A DNA stretch of 64,000 nt, taken from assembly GCA_002067095.1 (NCBI GenBank), contig MVQD01000037.1:17098-81097 (forward strand), in the 5' to 3' direction. The notes below the pieces were generated by a model. The model saw nothing but the letters and a program-made list of their open reading frames with translations. It searched no databases and was not told the origin of the DNA. Each line of letters begins with the position of its first letter. The first letter of the stretch is position 1. The DNA is from Methanoregulaceae archaeon PtaB.Bin056. Lineage in GTDB: Archaea > Halobacteriota > Methanomicrobia > Methanomicrobiales > Methanospirillaceae. A program made the position numbers and the translations under genes. Shown here in pieces: positions 35,218 through 43,561 of the stretch.

Positions 35218-35727
35218 ATGAAGAAGGCCTTTGCCTGTCTCATATCAGGGGTGCTTGTCCTGGCGCTCTGCACCTGCGGGTGCAGCGTCCTGGTCCCCCA
35301 TGGCGAAAGCCCTGGAGGGGCAGGGCACCCTGCAGGTCCTGCGGCGTCCGGTGAAATGACCGGGCTTGAGGGGGTGACGTGGTATCTTATCGTGTTCCAT
35401 ACGGCATCCGGCAGATCGGCCGAGGTTCTTCCAGGGACAAAGATCACTGCCTTATTCGGGGGAGAGGGCGGGGTCAGCGGCCTCGCCGGCTGCAACAGGT
35501 ACCAAGCATCCTGGACGCAGAATGAGGGGGGACTTTATTTCAGGGACCTTGCCGTCACCGAGCTCTATTGCGGGTCGCCTTCCGGCATCATGAGCCAGGA
35601 GGCCATGTACCTCTCGTTCCTGCAGCGGACTGCAGGATACAGGATTGAGAACGGACTTCTCACCCTCACCAATGCAGAAGGCAGCCCCCTCCTTACTTTC
35701 AGCACGGCAAATCCACGCTCCCCCTGA
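35218..35727 (+). CDS. META-domain lipoprotein (HslJ-like)
   Basis: A 169-residue protein. The signal and lipobox (LALCTCGCS) indicate lipid anchoring outside the membrane. The META domain begins near residue 50 (LEGVTWYLIVF) and contains GCNRYQASW and the Cys-bearing VTELYCGSPSGIMSQEAMYL. META proteins are linked to heat or drug tolerance in bacteria; the archaeal function is not known. Probably its own transcript. Confidence 0.82.
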   Translation: MKKAFACLISGVLVLALCTCGCSVLVPHGESPGGAGHPAGPAASGEMTGLEGVTWYLIVFHTASGRSAEVLPGTKITALFGGEGGVSGLAGCNRYQASWTQNEGGLYFRDLAVTELYCGSPSGIMSQEAMYLSFLQRTAGYRIENGLLTLTNAEGSPLLTFSTANPRSP

Positions 35728-35766
35728 GATGAAGAAGGGGGGAGGAACCCCTTCATACTCCCTCCT

Positions 35767-36375
35767 TCAGACCATCGCGATGAAGTTACGAAGCATCCGG
35801 AGGCCTGCTTCACCGCTCTTCTCCGGGTGGAACTGCACCCCATAGACGCGGTCCCGGTTCCATATCGCTGATGAGAACGGGCAGATATACTCGGTCCCTG
35901 CAAGGGAATGGGCGGTGTCGGTGTCCGCGTAATACGAGTGGACGAAGTACATGTATTCCCCGGACGAGATGCCCTCAAAAAGCGGGTGTCCGTCAGCGGG
36001 AATGGCGAGCGTGTTCCACCCCATGTGGGGGATCTTGTACCCCTCCCTCCTTGGGAACCTGCGCACCACTCCAGGAATCAGACCGAGACCACGGTGAATG
36101 CCGTGCTCCTCGCTCCAATCCAACAGCATCTGCATCCCGAGGCATATGCCGAGCATGGGGACCGATGACGAACTGGCAACAAGAACCCTTTGCAGCGCTC
36201 CCAGTTGCTGCATCCCGTCCCGGAACGCTCCCACCCCTGGGAGCACGATGCCCTCTGCAGAAGATATCTCTTCGATGTCAGACGAGATGACAGGTCTTCC
36301 TCCCGACTTCTCGATTCCCCTCATTACAGAACGCAAATTCCCAAGCCCGTAATCAACAATTATAATCTTCTTCAC
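35767..36375 (-). CDS. hisH: Imidazole glycerol phosphate synthase, glutaminase subunit
   Basis: A 202-residue class I glutamine amidotransferase that supplies ammonia to HisF in histidine synthesis. The start MKKIIIVDYGLGNLRSVMRG is typical. The catalytic Cys is in LGICLGMQML, and the His-Glu pair in VQFHPEKSGEAG; YFVHSYYAD is also family-typical. It follows the PAPS-reductase-like gene with a 23-nt overlap. No other his genes are in the window. Confidence 0.95.
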   Translation of the reverse strand: MKKIIIVDYGLGNLRSVMRGIEKSGGRPVISSDIEEISSAEGIVLPGVGAFRDGMQQLGALQRVLVASSSSVPMLGICLGMQMLLDWSEEHGIHRGLGLIPGVVRRFPRREGYKIPHMGWNTLAIPADGHPLFEGISSGEYMYFVHSYYADTDTAHSLAGTEYICPFSSAIWNRDRVYGVQFHPEKSGEAGLRMLRNFIAMV

Positions 36376-37762
36376 CAGGCACCCCCTTCATCCTCCAGCG
36401 GGCCTCTCCCGTCCACGAATCAGGGAGATTTTTCTCCCTCTGCCAGTCTTCCAGCCGGGTTCTCCACTCTTGCCAGAGCGCAGGATGGCTCACCTCTATC
36501 TGCCGGAGGACGGCGACATCGCTCGAGGGGCACATGAAGCACCCGATCCGGTCAAGCCCCTTCTCGTACAGCGGGTTGTAAGGTGCCTTCTCCCTGAAGA
36601 GGTAAAGCCAGACCTGCAGTGCAGTCCAGTGATGGATGGGCGCGGCAGAGAGCTGCCGTTTCAGGTGCGGGTTTCTCCAGACCCTCCTGCTTGCCATCCG
36701 CCGAAACGACTCGTACTTCCTCTGGCCGATAAACGAGAGGCATTCGCCCCATTTCTCCCTGATCGTGTCCTCTACAGGCCCAAGCTTTGCGGCACGGCAA
36801 CACCACCGGAAATCAACTGCAGGAGGCCCGCGGGTCTCAAATGCCTTCCAGAAAGCATCCTTTCCACATGCCCGCACGACCGGTGCGTTGAAAGTGCGTG
36901 AGACCTCGTCAACGTTCTGGCACGTCTCGGGGAACTCAAGCCCCGTATCTGCAAAGAGGATCGGGACAAGACCGAGCGCTTTTCTCACCAGGAGGAGTGT
37001 TGCAAGGCTGTCCTTGCCACCCGAATACGACACGTTCACCGGCAGAGGGTTTCCTGCTGCGACATCCCTGATAAAAGAGACCGCCTCCGCCTCCTGTTCT
37101 TCGAGAACCCCTTCACACGACCTCACCGCATCGTCCCATGTCGCCTCTCCCTTCGTGCATACCGAGGGGAAGTTCCGCCTCGTCCTGACGACCGGGCCCC
37201 GTTCCATCCGCGTGGCATCGTCGGCGTCCACCTTCGCCCTGCCGACGGCGACAACGTTCCTCTGCTCGTCGAGGACAAACACCTCGTCCCCCCGTGTTAC
37301 CGATGGCTCTATCTCGACGAGCCCGGGGGCGAGCACGCTCGCCCCTTCCCCCTGTATGGAGGGGACCGCCCCGTTGTCCACGACGACATATTTCCTCCGG
37401 GGCGTAAGAAATACCGAGGCCTGGGGGCGGGGGATCGCCTCCCACCTTGATTCATCGGGGAGGTACTTTATTGACCCGGCGACGCCCCCTCCCAGGATTA
37501 TCTCTTCCATTCGATCGGGATCGGGTACCTTATTAAGCAGCGCCAGGTGCCCCGGGGGAATGAGAGGCTCGCCGAAGTGCTCCGAGTACACCCTGTTCAC
37601 CAGTGCGATGTCGGCAGGAAATGCGGGTCTCGCGTCCCCCGGGGGGGTAACCGTGACCTCGCGGGACCGTGAGCCGCACCATGAGCAGACCCTTGCGAGT
37701 GCGGGGGTATGGCAGGAGTCACACCACCAGATCAGACCCCTGCGGGGTGACGGAGGGCGCAT
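36353..37762 (-). CDS. PAPS-reductase-family protein with zinc ribbon and PUA-like domain
   Basis: A 469-residue archaeal protein. An N-terminal zinc ribbon (CDSC...CSWCGS, about 12-30) and a PUA-like region (about 110-200, RKYVVVDNGAVPSIQGEGAS) precede the ATP pyrophosphatase/PAPS-reductase core (NVSYSGGKDSLATLLLVRKA, then FADTGLEFPETC), with WCCRAAK and GCFMCPSSD Cys. These Cys could bind an Fe-S cluster. A PUA domain suggests an RNA substrate, perhaps tRNA thiolation, but this is inference. Start at 37762 supported by a TATA 20-35 nt upstream. Confidence 0.82.
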   Translation of the reverse strand: MRPPSPRRGLIWWCDSCHTPALARVCSWCGSRSREVTVTPPGDARPAFPADIALVNRVYSEHFGEPLIPPGHLALLNKVPDPDRMEEIILGGGVAGSIKYLPDESRWEAIPRPQASVFLTPRRKYVVVDNGAVPSIQGEGASVLAPGLVEIEPSVTRGDEVFVLDEQRNVVAVGRAKVDADDATRMERGPVVRTRRNFPSVCTKGEATWDDAVRSCEGVLEEQEAEAVSFIRDVAAGNPLPVNVSYSGGKDSLATLLLVRKALGLVPILFADTGLEFPETCQNVDEVSRTFNAPVVRACGKDAFWKAFETRGPPAVDFRWCCRAAKLGPVEDTIREKWGECLSFIGQRKYESFRRMASRRVWRNPHLKRQLSAAPIHHWTALQVWLYLFREKAPYNPLYEKGLDRIGCFMCPSSDVAVLRQIEVSHPALWQEWRTRLEDWQREKNLPDSWTGEARWRMKGVPGEEDYNC

Positions 37763-38092
37763 TGGTGGTACACTTTGCAGATATATCCATAAATATCCAC
37801 AGGTAGCTGCCTTCCTCATGCATGGGTAACGCGGAAAGGGAAATTTGCTGTGCAAGTGATTTAAATTGCTTTTTTCTTTCAATAAATCATTTAAATCGTT
37901 TTGGGAATTGCAGGAGACAGCATTATTTATCTCACTTCATTTACATAATTGATCATGATAAATTGAACACTGCGGAGAAGTACCCACGTCTCCTCAGCTA
38001 GGTAACTGTTTCCGAAAAATCAGGCATCCTGTGATATCCATGATGATTGGTGCATCTAAAGAATACAGGGGCAACGCCCGCCGGAGGTCTGG
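37763..38092. other. Divergent promoter region between the PAPS-reductase-like gene and the mbh operon
   Basis: 330 nt, strongly AT-rich between about 37855 and 37970 (TTTAAAT occurs twice). No gene seen. The leftward TATA is listed separately. For the rightward mbh operon a possible TATA is ATCTAAAGA near 38053, and GGAGG at 38083-38087 is the ribosome site of the first mbh gene. A longer AT-rich leader could hold further control elements; none is identifiable. Confidence 0.6.
37781..37796 (-). promoter_or_regulatory. TATA region of the PAPS-reductase-like gene
   Basis: On the minus strand the sequence is ATATTTATGGATATAT, about 20-35 nt upstream of the ATG at 37762. No ribosome site precedes that ATG. 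This fits a leaderless transcript for this gene and hisH. Confidence 0.5.
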
Positions 38093-38620
38093 ATGATCCC
38101 GTTCCTGCTCACGTTTCTCCTCGCTCTCCTGCTGTATCTTCTGCTGACAGCCGGAAGCGGAAACCTCCTGCTCTGGTCCCCTCAGGAACTTGTGGCAGGA
38201 GTTGTCCTCTCACTCCTTGCCGCTGCGGTTGCAAAGAACTTCCTCTGCAGGTCGCACAACTTCCGTATGGCGAACCCGCTCCGGCTCATCCTCATCCCCC
38301 TATATCTTCTCGGACCGTTCCTGCTGGAGGTCACATTGGCCAACCTTGACGTGGCATACCGGGTGATCACGGGGAAGATCCGTCCCGGGATCATCAGGGT
38401 GCAGTCAGGGTTGAAGACCGATCTCGGCATCTTCATGCTCGCAAACTCGATCACCCTGACCCCCGGGACAATCACCGTCGACATCGACGAAGAGAGCCAC
38501 GACCTCTACGTCCACAATATCAATGTCCCCGCAGGGTGGGAGGCGGAGACCGGGGTTATTGACAGGGAGCTCTTCTCCCTCGCGGACATCCCTGCCTGGA
38601 TACGGAGGATTGCGGAATGA
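38093..38620 (+). CDS. mbhA: Membrane-bound hydrogenase subunit A (MrpE-like)
   Basis: A 175-residue MnhE/MrpE homologue, first gene of a 14-gene Mbh operon. Two or more N-terminal helices (FLLTFLLALLLYLLLTAGSG) precede a soluble C-terminal domain with GIIRVQSGLKTDLGIFMLAN and LTPGTITVDID, typical of MrpE. Part of the antiporter module that turns hydrogenase energy into an ion gradient. GGAGG precedes the ATG; the end overlaps the next gene (ATGA). Confidence 0.93.
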   Translation: MIPFLLTFLLALLLYLLLTAGSGNLLLWSPQELVAGVVLSLLAAAVAKNFLCRSHNFRMANPLRLILIPLYLLGPFLLEVTLANLDVAYRVITGKIRPGIIRVQSGLKTDLGIFMLANSITLTPGTITVDIDEESHDLYVHNINVPAGWEAETGVIDRELFSLADIPAWIRRIAE

Positions 38621-38874
38621 TCGAACCATGGTATGCTGCAGTGTTCGTACTGGTCATACTGGTCTGCCTCGCGCTTGCGAGGCTGTTCCTTGGACCAACC
38701 GCCGCAGACCGGGCTGTCGCGGTTGACACGGTCAACACCCTCTCGGTGGCCGTGTTGATCCTTCTCGGGGTGGCCTACCAGCAGATCATCTTCATCGACG
38801 TGGCAATCGTTTATGCGGTCCTCTCGTTTGTCAGCACGCTCTATATCGCGAAGTATCTCGGAGGAGAACTGTGA
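38617..38874 (+). CDS. mbhB: Membrane-bound hydrogenase subunit B (MrpF-like)
   Basis: An 85-residue MrpF homologue with three helices. GPTAADRAVAVDTVN is the characteristic motif after the first helix, followed by VAVLILLGVAYQQIIFIDVA. Overlaps both neighbours by ATGA/GTGA. Belongs to the Mrp-type antiporter module. Confidence 0.93.
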   Translation: MIEPWYAAVFVLVILVCLALARLFLGPTAADRAVAVDTVNTLSVAVLILLGVAYQQIIFIDVAIVYAVLSFVSTLYIAKYLGGEL

Positions 38875-39227
38875 TCGCAGATATCCTGGTCCTGGCATGC
38901 CTCTCCATAGGAATTCTCTTCAATACCCTGGGTATCGTGGGACTCCTCAGGTTCCCTGATGTCTATACAAGGATGCATGCCACGACAAAGATGACCACGT
39001 TCGGGTCAATGTTCACCGCACTCGCGGTGATCATATTCGGGGGGGCACAGTTCATCTCGACCGGGGACAGCCAGTACGTGACGCTCTCCACCCACACCAT
39101 TATCGCAGCACTGGCGCTTGCATTCACAAACGCCGTGGGGTCCCACGCAATCGCGCGGGGAGCACACCGGTCCGGCCTAAAGCCCGCCCCGGCGGTCGTT
39201 GACAGGCTCGAGGAGTGGGCACCATGA
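38871..39227 (+). CDS. mbhC: Membrane-bound hydrogenase subunit C (MrpG-like)
   Basis: A 118-residue MrpG homologue starting with GTG. Three helices; signature [20 protein letters not shown], and [17 protein letters not shown] near the end. The final ATGA overlaps mbhD. Part of the antiporter module. Confidence 0.93.
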   Translation: MIADILVLACLSIGILFNTLGIVGLLRFPDVYTRMHATTKMTTFGSMFTALAVIIFGGAQFISTGDSQYVTLSTHTIIAALALAFTNAVGSHAIARGAHRSGLKPAPAVVDRLEEWAP

Positions 39228-39478
39228 TGGAGATGGCAATTCACTCGCTGGTCATTGCCGGGCTGATCGCATCCGCCCTGATGGTCTTTTACTTCCGCGA
39301 CCTCCTGGCGGCGACGCTGGCCGCAGGCTTCTTCAGTTTTCTCATCTCGGTCGAGTTCTACATCCTGCAGGCACCGGACGTGGCGATCTCGCAGGCTGCA
39401 ATAGGGGCAGGGCTCACCACTGCCATCTTCATCATCGCCATACGGGCGACTGCAAGGTACGAGGGGGAGCATCCATGA
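39224..39478 (+). CDS. mbhD: Membrane-bound hydrogenase subunit D (DUF4040)
   Basis: An 84-residue DUF4040 protein, related to a part of the MrpA C-terminal region. Contains [20 protein letters not shown], the family motif. The ATG at 39224 overlaps the mbhC stop and the end overlaps mbhE. Confidence 0.9.
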   Translation: MMEMAIHSLVIAGLIASALMVFYFRDLLAATLAAGFFSFLISVEFYILQAPDVAISQAAIGAGLTTAIFIIAIRATARYEGEHP

Positions 39479-39759
39479 GGAGGGGCCTGGTCATAGTTAT
39501 ATTCGTCGTGCTTGCCGCAGGCCTCTCCACCATCCCCGCATTTTTCACCTTTGGAGAGCCAGCAGAGTCCGGGATGGACCGGTACTTCATCGAGCACGGG
39601 CAGGCGCAGGCCGCCGCGAACAACATCGTCACATCTGTCGTCTTTGACTACAGGGGCTTTGATACGCTTGGCGAGTCGGTTATTCTCTTCACCGCGGTCA
39701 TTGGCGTGGGACTGATGTTCAGATCGATGCGAGGGGGGGAAGAGCATGAGGATGAGTAA
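39475..39759 (+). CDS. mbhE: Membrane-bound hydrogenase subunit E
   Basis: A 94-residue protein with a hydrophobic N-terminus ([19 protein letters not shown]) and a second helix after [20 protein letters not shown], which is the typical signature of the MbhE/MrpA-tail subunit. Located between MbhD and MbhF as in Pyrococcus. Overlaps mbhF by 14 nt. Confidence 0.9.
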   Translation: MRRGLVIVIFVVLAAGLSTIPAFFTFGEPAESGMDRYFIEHGQAQAAANNIVTSVVFDYRGFDTLGESVILFTAVIGVGLMFRSMRGGEEHEDE

Positions 39760-40213
39760 GATCGTGCGGACCGGTGCAAACCTCCTCTACCCGTTCATTC
39801 TCATCTTCGGCCTCTACGTGATCATGCACGGCCACCTCACCCCAGGCGGGGGTTTCCAGGGAGGAGCGGTGGTGGCGACTGCGGTGGCGCTGGTCATCGT
39901 CGCATACTCCTTTGAGGAGGTGACGGCAATGATAAAGAAAGTGGGAATGAAAGCCAGGGAGTCGATCGGGCTCCTCCTCTTCATCGGCGCAGGGATTGCA
40001 GCGCTTGCGATAGGCGCGCCGTTCTTCTCAAACTTCCTCGCAAACAGCGGCCTCCTCTTCGGGCAGGTCGTCCCGTCCGGTCCAAACCCCGGCGACCTGA
40101 ACACCGCGGGAGTGATCCCCATCATGAACCTTGCGGTGGGAATCGAGGTGTGGGGAGGTCTCGCCGTAATCCTCCTCTACATGCTTTCAGGCATCACAAA
40201 GGAGGGGTCCTGA
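39746..40213 (+). CDS. mbhF: Membrane-bound hydrogenase subunit F (MrpB-like)
   Basis: A 155-residue MnhB/MrpB homologue. The motif [20 protein letters not shown] is diagnostic. Four helices are expected. The C-terminal half includes [20 protein letters not shown]. Ion-translocation module subunit. Confidence 0.94.
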   Translation: MRMSKIVRTGANLLYPFILIFGLYVIMHGHLTPGGGFQGGAVVATAVALVIVAYSFEEVTAMIKKVGMKARESIGLLLFIGAGIAALAIGAPFFSNFLANSGLLFGQVVPSGPNPGDLNTAGVIPIMNLAVGIEVWGGLAVILLYMLSGITKEGS

Positions 40214-40215
40214 CC

Positions 40216-40560
40216 ATGTTCTGGAACCTGCCGCTCGTCGCGGTGGTCGCACTGGTCATCATTGCGCTTGCAATCATCGTCTTCAAGAAGAACCTGATCA
40301 AGGTCTTCCTGGGGATCGTAATTCTGGAGTCCGCGGTGAACCTCTTTCTGATCACACTCGGGTACCGGGAGGGTGGAATCGCCCCCATCTACACGAACGC
40401 ACCCCCTGCATCGATGGTGCTCCCCACGCCGCAGGCACTCACCCTCACCTCCATTGTGATTGGGGTGGCGACGAGCGCCCTTCTCCTCTCGTTTGCCATC
40501 ATTATCTGGAAGAAGTACGGAAGCATCGATATCGACCGGATCAGGAGGCTCAAGGAATGA
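40216..40560 (+). CDS. mbhG: Membrane-bound hydrogenase subunit G (MrpC/NuoK-like)
   Basis: A 114-residue MrpC/NuoK homologue with three helices. LIKVFLGIVILESAVNLFLI and PTPQALTLTSIVIGVATSAL are characteristic. ATG at 40216 lies just after the mbhF stop; overlap with mbhH by ATGA. Confidence 0.93.
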   Translation: MFWNLPLVAVVALVIIALAIIVFKKNLIKVFLGIVILESAVNLFLITLGYREGGIAPIYTNAPPASMVLPTPQALTLTSIVIGVATSALLLSFAIIIWKKYGSIDIDRIRRLKE

Positions 40561-42131
40561 TCCCGGCGTTCATCGTGGAGAACTCCCCTGCCCTGATGGT
40601 CATCGTCCCCCTTGTTGCGGCGTTCCTTTCGCCGTTCATCGGCCGCATCTCATCGATGGTCCGCTCGATCTGGGTGGGGGGGGCAATGGCCGTCACGTCC
40701 ACGATCGCACTCATCCTCGCGCTCGATGTGTATTCCGCCGGGACCAGGCTGTACGTCTTTGGTGCCTCCGCAGCATCCGCTGCGGTCCCTCCCGATTCTG
40801 GTGGAATTCCCATACGGATCATCTTCGAGATTGACCAGATGAGCGCCCTGATGCTCGTGATCACTGCCATATCGGGGTTCGCGATCATCCTCTACTCACT
40901 CTCGAGCGAGCGCTCCCACACGGGCCTTGAGAGCTTCTACACCCTCTACCTTTTGATGATCACGGGGATCCTCGGGATGGTCTCCACCGGCGATATCTTC
41001 AACTTCTTCGTCTTCCTTGAGATCCTCTCCCTTGCATCCGCCGGCCTCATCGCTTACCGGGTCGATGGGGGGGTCGCAGTCGAGGCGGCCCTCAAGTACT
41101 TCGTCCTCAGCACCATCGGGGCCCTCGCGATACTCGTCGCGATCGGCATATATTACGGCCAGTACAATGCCCTGAACATGGCAATGATCGCCGCGAGGAT
41201 GCAGTTCTCGGTCCTCGACCAGGTGGCGCTTGTCCTGATCATCGCCGCACTCGCGATGAAGTGCGGGGCAGTCCCGATGCACTTCTGGACCCCTGATGCC
41301 TACTCGATGGCCCCTTCCTCCATCACCGCGCTCCTGGTAGTCGCAAGCCAGGCAAGTCTCTACGGGCTCTTCAGGACTGTCTTCACACTCTACAACGTCA
41401 CATTGAACGCTGCAACAGTCGGATGGCTGATCATCATCCTCGGCGTCCTCTCTATGGTTGTGGGAGTGACCATGGCGATCCCCCAGAAGAACGTGAAACG
41501 CCTGATGGCCTACCATGCCGTGTCCCAGACAGGGTATATGCTCCTTGGGGTGGGAGTCGGCCTCGCGGTGCTCGGGAACCAGTCGCTTCTCGACGCGTTC
41601 GGGTATATGGCCATGGAAGGGGGGATCTTCCACATCATCAACCATGCGATGTACAAGGGGCTTCTCTTCCTCACCGCGGGGGCAATATTCCTCCGCGTGG
41701 GGACTTACAACCTGAACAGGATGGGAGGCCTCGGCCACTCGATGAAGTGGACGATGGTCTTCTTCGTGATAGGAGCACTGGCCATTGCCGGGATCCCTCC
41801 CTTCAACGGATTCGCCTCGAAACTGATGATCTACGAGTCTGTCTTTGTCTTCAACCCGTTGCTTGCGGTTATCGCGATGGTAGTGAGTATCCTGACCCTC
41901 GCGTCTTTCGTCAAGGTCTTCCACTCCATATTCATGGGGCCCGCACTTCCCGAATATTCGGGTGTGAGGGAGGCGCCGATGCCGATGCTCGTCGGGATGG
42001 GGATCCTCGCTGTCGTGGTAATACTCTTCGGCCTCTTCCCGGGTATTGTCGTAGAGAGCCTGATCACCCCTGCGGCCCATGCCCTCGTGGATCAGGGAGC
42101 CTATATAGGCGCAGTGCTGGGAGGTGCCTGA
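40557..42131 (+). CDS. mbhH: Membrane-bound hydrogenase subunit H (MrpD/NuoN-like antiporter)
   Basis: A 524-residue polytopic protein of the complex I antiporter-like family. The conserved segments include GDIFNFFVFLEILSLASAGL (the Glu in the proton path), KCGAVPMHFWTPDAYSMAPS (the Lys of the half-channel), and MAYHAVSQTGYMLLGVGVGL with a Lys/His set in helices. About 14 helices. This is the ion pump of the antiporter module. Confidence 0.95.
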   Translation: MIPAFIVENSPALMVIVPLVAAFLSPFIGRISSMVRSIWVGGAMAVTSTIALILALDVYSAGTRLYVFGASAASAAVPPDSGGIPIRIIFEIDQMSALMLVITAISGFAIILYSLSSERSHTGLESFYTLYLLMITGILGMVSTGDIFNFFVFLEILSLASAGLIAYRVDGGVAVEAALKYFVLSTIGALAILVAIGIYYGQYNALNMAMIAARMQFSVLDQVALVLIIAALAMKCGAVPMHFWTPDAYSMAPSSITALLVVASQASLYGLFRTVFTLYNVTLNAATVGWLIIILGVLSMVVGVTMAIPQKNVKRLMAYHAVSQTGYMLLGVGVGLAVLGNQSLLDAFGYMAMEGGIFHIINHAMYKGLLFLTAGAIFLRVGTYNLNRMGGLGHSMKWTMVFFVIGALAIAGIPPFNGFASKLMIYESVFVFNPLLAVIAMVVSILTLASFVKVFHSIFMGPALPEYSGVREAPMPMLVGMGILAVVVILFGLFPGIVVESLITPAAHALVDQGAYIGAVLGGA

Positions 42132-42135
42132 TACG

Positions 42136-42483
42136 ATGGATGCAACCTCAACGCTCCTGACTGGAGCCGGATACTGGAACCCACTCGCATGGCTCCTCGG
42201 CCTCCTTGCTGCAATCATTATCGCCTGGCTCATCTACTCGATGGGTGAGAAGGGGTATAAGCCCGGCACCGCTCAGGCAGAGCCCTTCATATCAGGAAAC
42301 AAAGAGCCCGAGAAGGGGATGGTACATGTCAGGGCCGGGAACCTCTACTGGGGATATCTCGAGGCGCTCAGGGGATATTACGACCGCCTGGTCCCCCTTC
42401 ATTCGGGGAACCTTCACGACTATATCCTCTGGTATCTCGGGATCACCGCGCTCTTCCTCGTCCTGGTGGTGATAATCTCATGA
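42136..42483 (+). CDS. mbhI: Membrane-bound hydrogenase subunit I (linker subunit)
   Basis: A 115-residue protein with two hydrophobic helices, one at each end (LAWLLGLLAAIIIAWLIYSM, then YLGITALFLVLVVIIS), joined by a soluble middle with AEPFISGN. This is the position and size of MbhI, which links the antiporter and hydrogenase modules. A GTG at 42124 is an alternative start. Overlaps mbhJ by ATGA. Confidence 0.82.
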   Translation: MDATSTLLTGAGYWNPLAWLLGLLAAIIIAWLIYSMGEKGYKPGTAQAEPFISGNKEPEKGMVHVRAGNLYWGYLEALRGYYDRLVPLHSGNLHDYILWYLGITALFLVLVVIIS

Positions 42484-42914
42484 AATTGAACTCCCTGTTC
42501 AACCGGTCCCTCTGGGTCTACCACTTCAACTCGGGATCATGTAACGGCTGCGAGATAGAGATCGTGGCGACCATCACCCCGAGGTACGACCCTGAGCGGT
42601 TTGGCATGAAACTGGTGGGAAGCCCCCGCCATGCCGATGTCATGCTCATCACGGGCCCGGTGGTCCACAGGATGAAGGACCGGCTGCTTCGGGTATACGC
42701 CCAGATGCCTGATCCGAAACTCGTGATGTGCATCGGAACCTGCGGGATCTCGGGGGGTGTGTTCTACGACTCGTACAACCTTGAGGGGCCGGTTGACGAG
42801 GTCGTCCCTGTCGACATCTATGTTCCGGGCTGCCCCCCCCGGCCTGAGGCGATCATCCACGGCGTGGTGAAGGCGCTTCAGAAACTTGAGAGAATGCAGG
42901 GGGGTGGATCATGA
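42480..42914 (+). CDS. mbhJ: Membrane-bound hydrogenase subunit J (small Fe-S subunit, NuoB-like)
   Basis: A 144-residue subunit carrying the proximal 4Fe-4S cluster: CNGCEIE, then GTCGISGG, and VPGCPPRPEAI provide the four Cys. It passes electrons between the NiFe site and the ferredoxin-like subunit. Overlap ATGA with mbhK. Confidence 0.95.
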   Translation: MKLNSLFNRSLWVYHFNSGSCNGCEIEIVATITPRYDPERFGMKLVGSPRHADVMLITGPVVHRMKDRLLRVYAQMPDPKLVMCIGTCGISGGVFYDSYNLEGPVDEVVPVDIYVPGCPPRPEAIIHGVVKALQKLERMQGGGS

Positions 42915-43561
42915 CCGACGCATTTCTGACACCCGGACAGGTGGCGGAGCGGTTCACTGCCAGGTTCGGGGCCGGAGTCCACGGCACCCGCATCGGTGAG
43001 CGGCGGGAAGGGAAGAAGAAAGAGCCCAACTACAATATCTGGATCGACCTGGAGAGAGATCTTTTGAAACCGGCCATACGCGTCCTCATGGAACTGGACT
43101 ACCCGCACCTCTCGGTCATCTCCGGGAGCGACATGGGCGATTCCATCCGTCTCCTCTACCACTTCTCTCTCTACTACGGGAGGGTAAAAGGGGAGTACAC
43201 GGTTACCTTCTCAGTCCTCCTTCCAAAAGACGACCTCACCGTTCCGACAATCTCCGACCTGATTCCCGGGGCAGTCTTTTCCGAACGGGAGAAGCAGGAG
43301 TTCCTCGGTGTGAAGGTCTCGGGCATCCCCGATGGCCGGCGGCTCTTCCTCCCCGAGGACTTCCCGGAAGGCATCTACCCCTGGAGGAGAGACGACACCG
43401 GAATCCCTGATGGCATGGTAAAGGACCTCTGGGCCTCGAAGAGGCCAGCCGACAGGCCGGCACCACCCCTTCCCGAGGCACCGGCATGTGAACCGGATAA
43501 GGAAGAATCCACACCCTCACCCGCAGGCCGGGAGCACGGAAAGGAGGGCAGTCAGTCATGA
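42911..43561 (+). CDS. mbhK: Membrane-bound hydrogenase subunit K (NuoC-like)
   Basis: A 216-residue NuoC/30-kDa subunit homologue. PTISDLIPGAVFSEREKQEF then GIPDGRRLFLPEDFPEGIYP is the C-terminal signature. The last roughly 35 residues are Pro/Glu-rich and unusually long. It supports the catalytic large subunit. Overlap ATGA with mbhL. Confidence 0.9.
   Translation: MTDAFLTPGQVAERFTARFGAGVHGTRIGERREGKKKEPNYNIWIDLERDLLKPAIRVLMELDYPHLSVISGSDMGDSIRLLYHFSLYYGRVKGEYTVTFSVLLPKDDLTVPTISDLIPGAVFSEREKQEFLGVKVSGIPDGRRLFLPEDFPEGIYPWRRDDTGIPDGMVKDLWASKRPADRPAPPLPEAPACEPDKEESTPSPAGREHGKEGSQS

Noticed and set aside
40896..42233. A 445-codon minus-strand frame within mbhH
   Set aside because: His/Glu/Arg-rich antisense of a membrane-protein gene; no recognisable domain.
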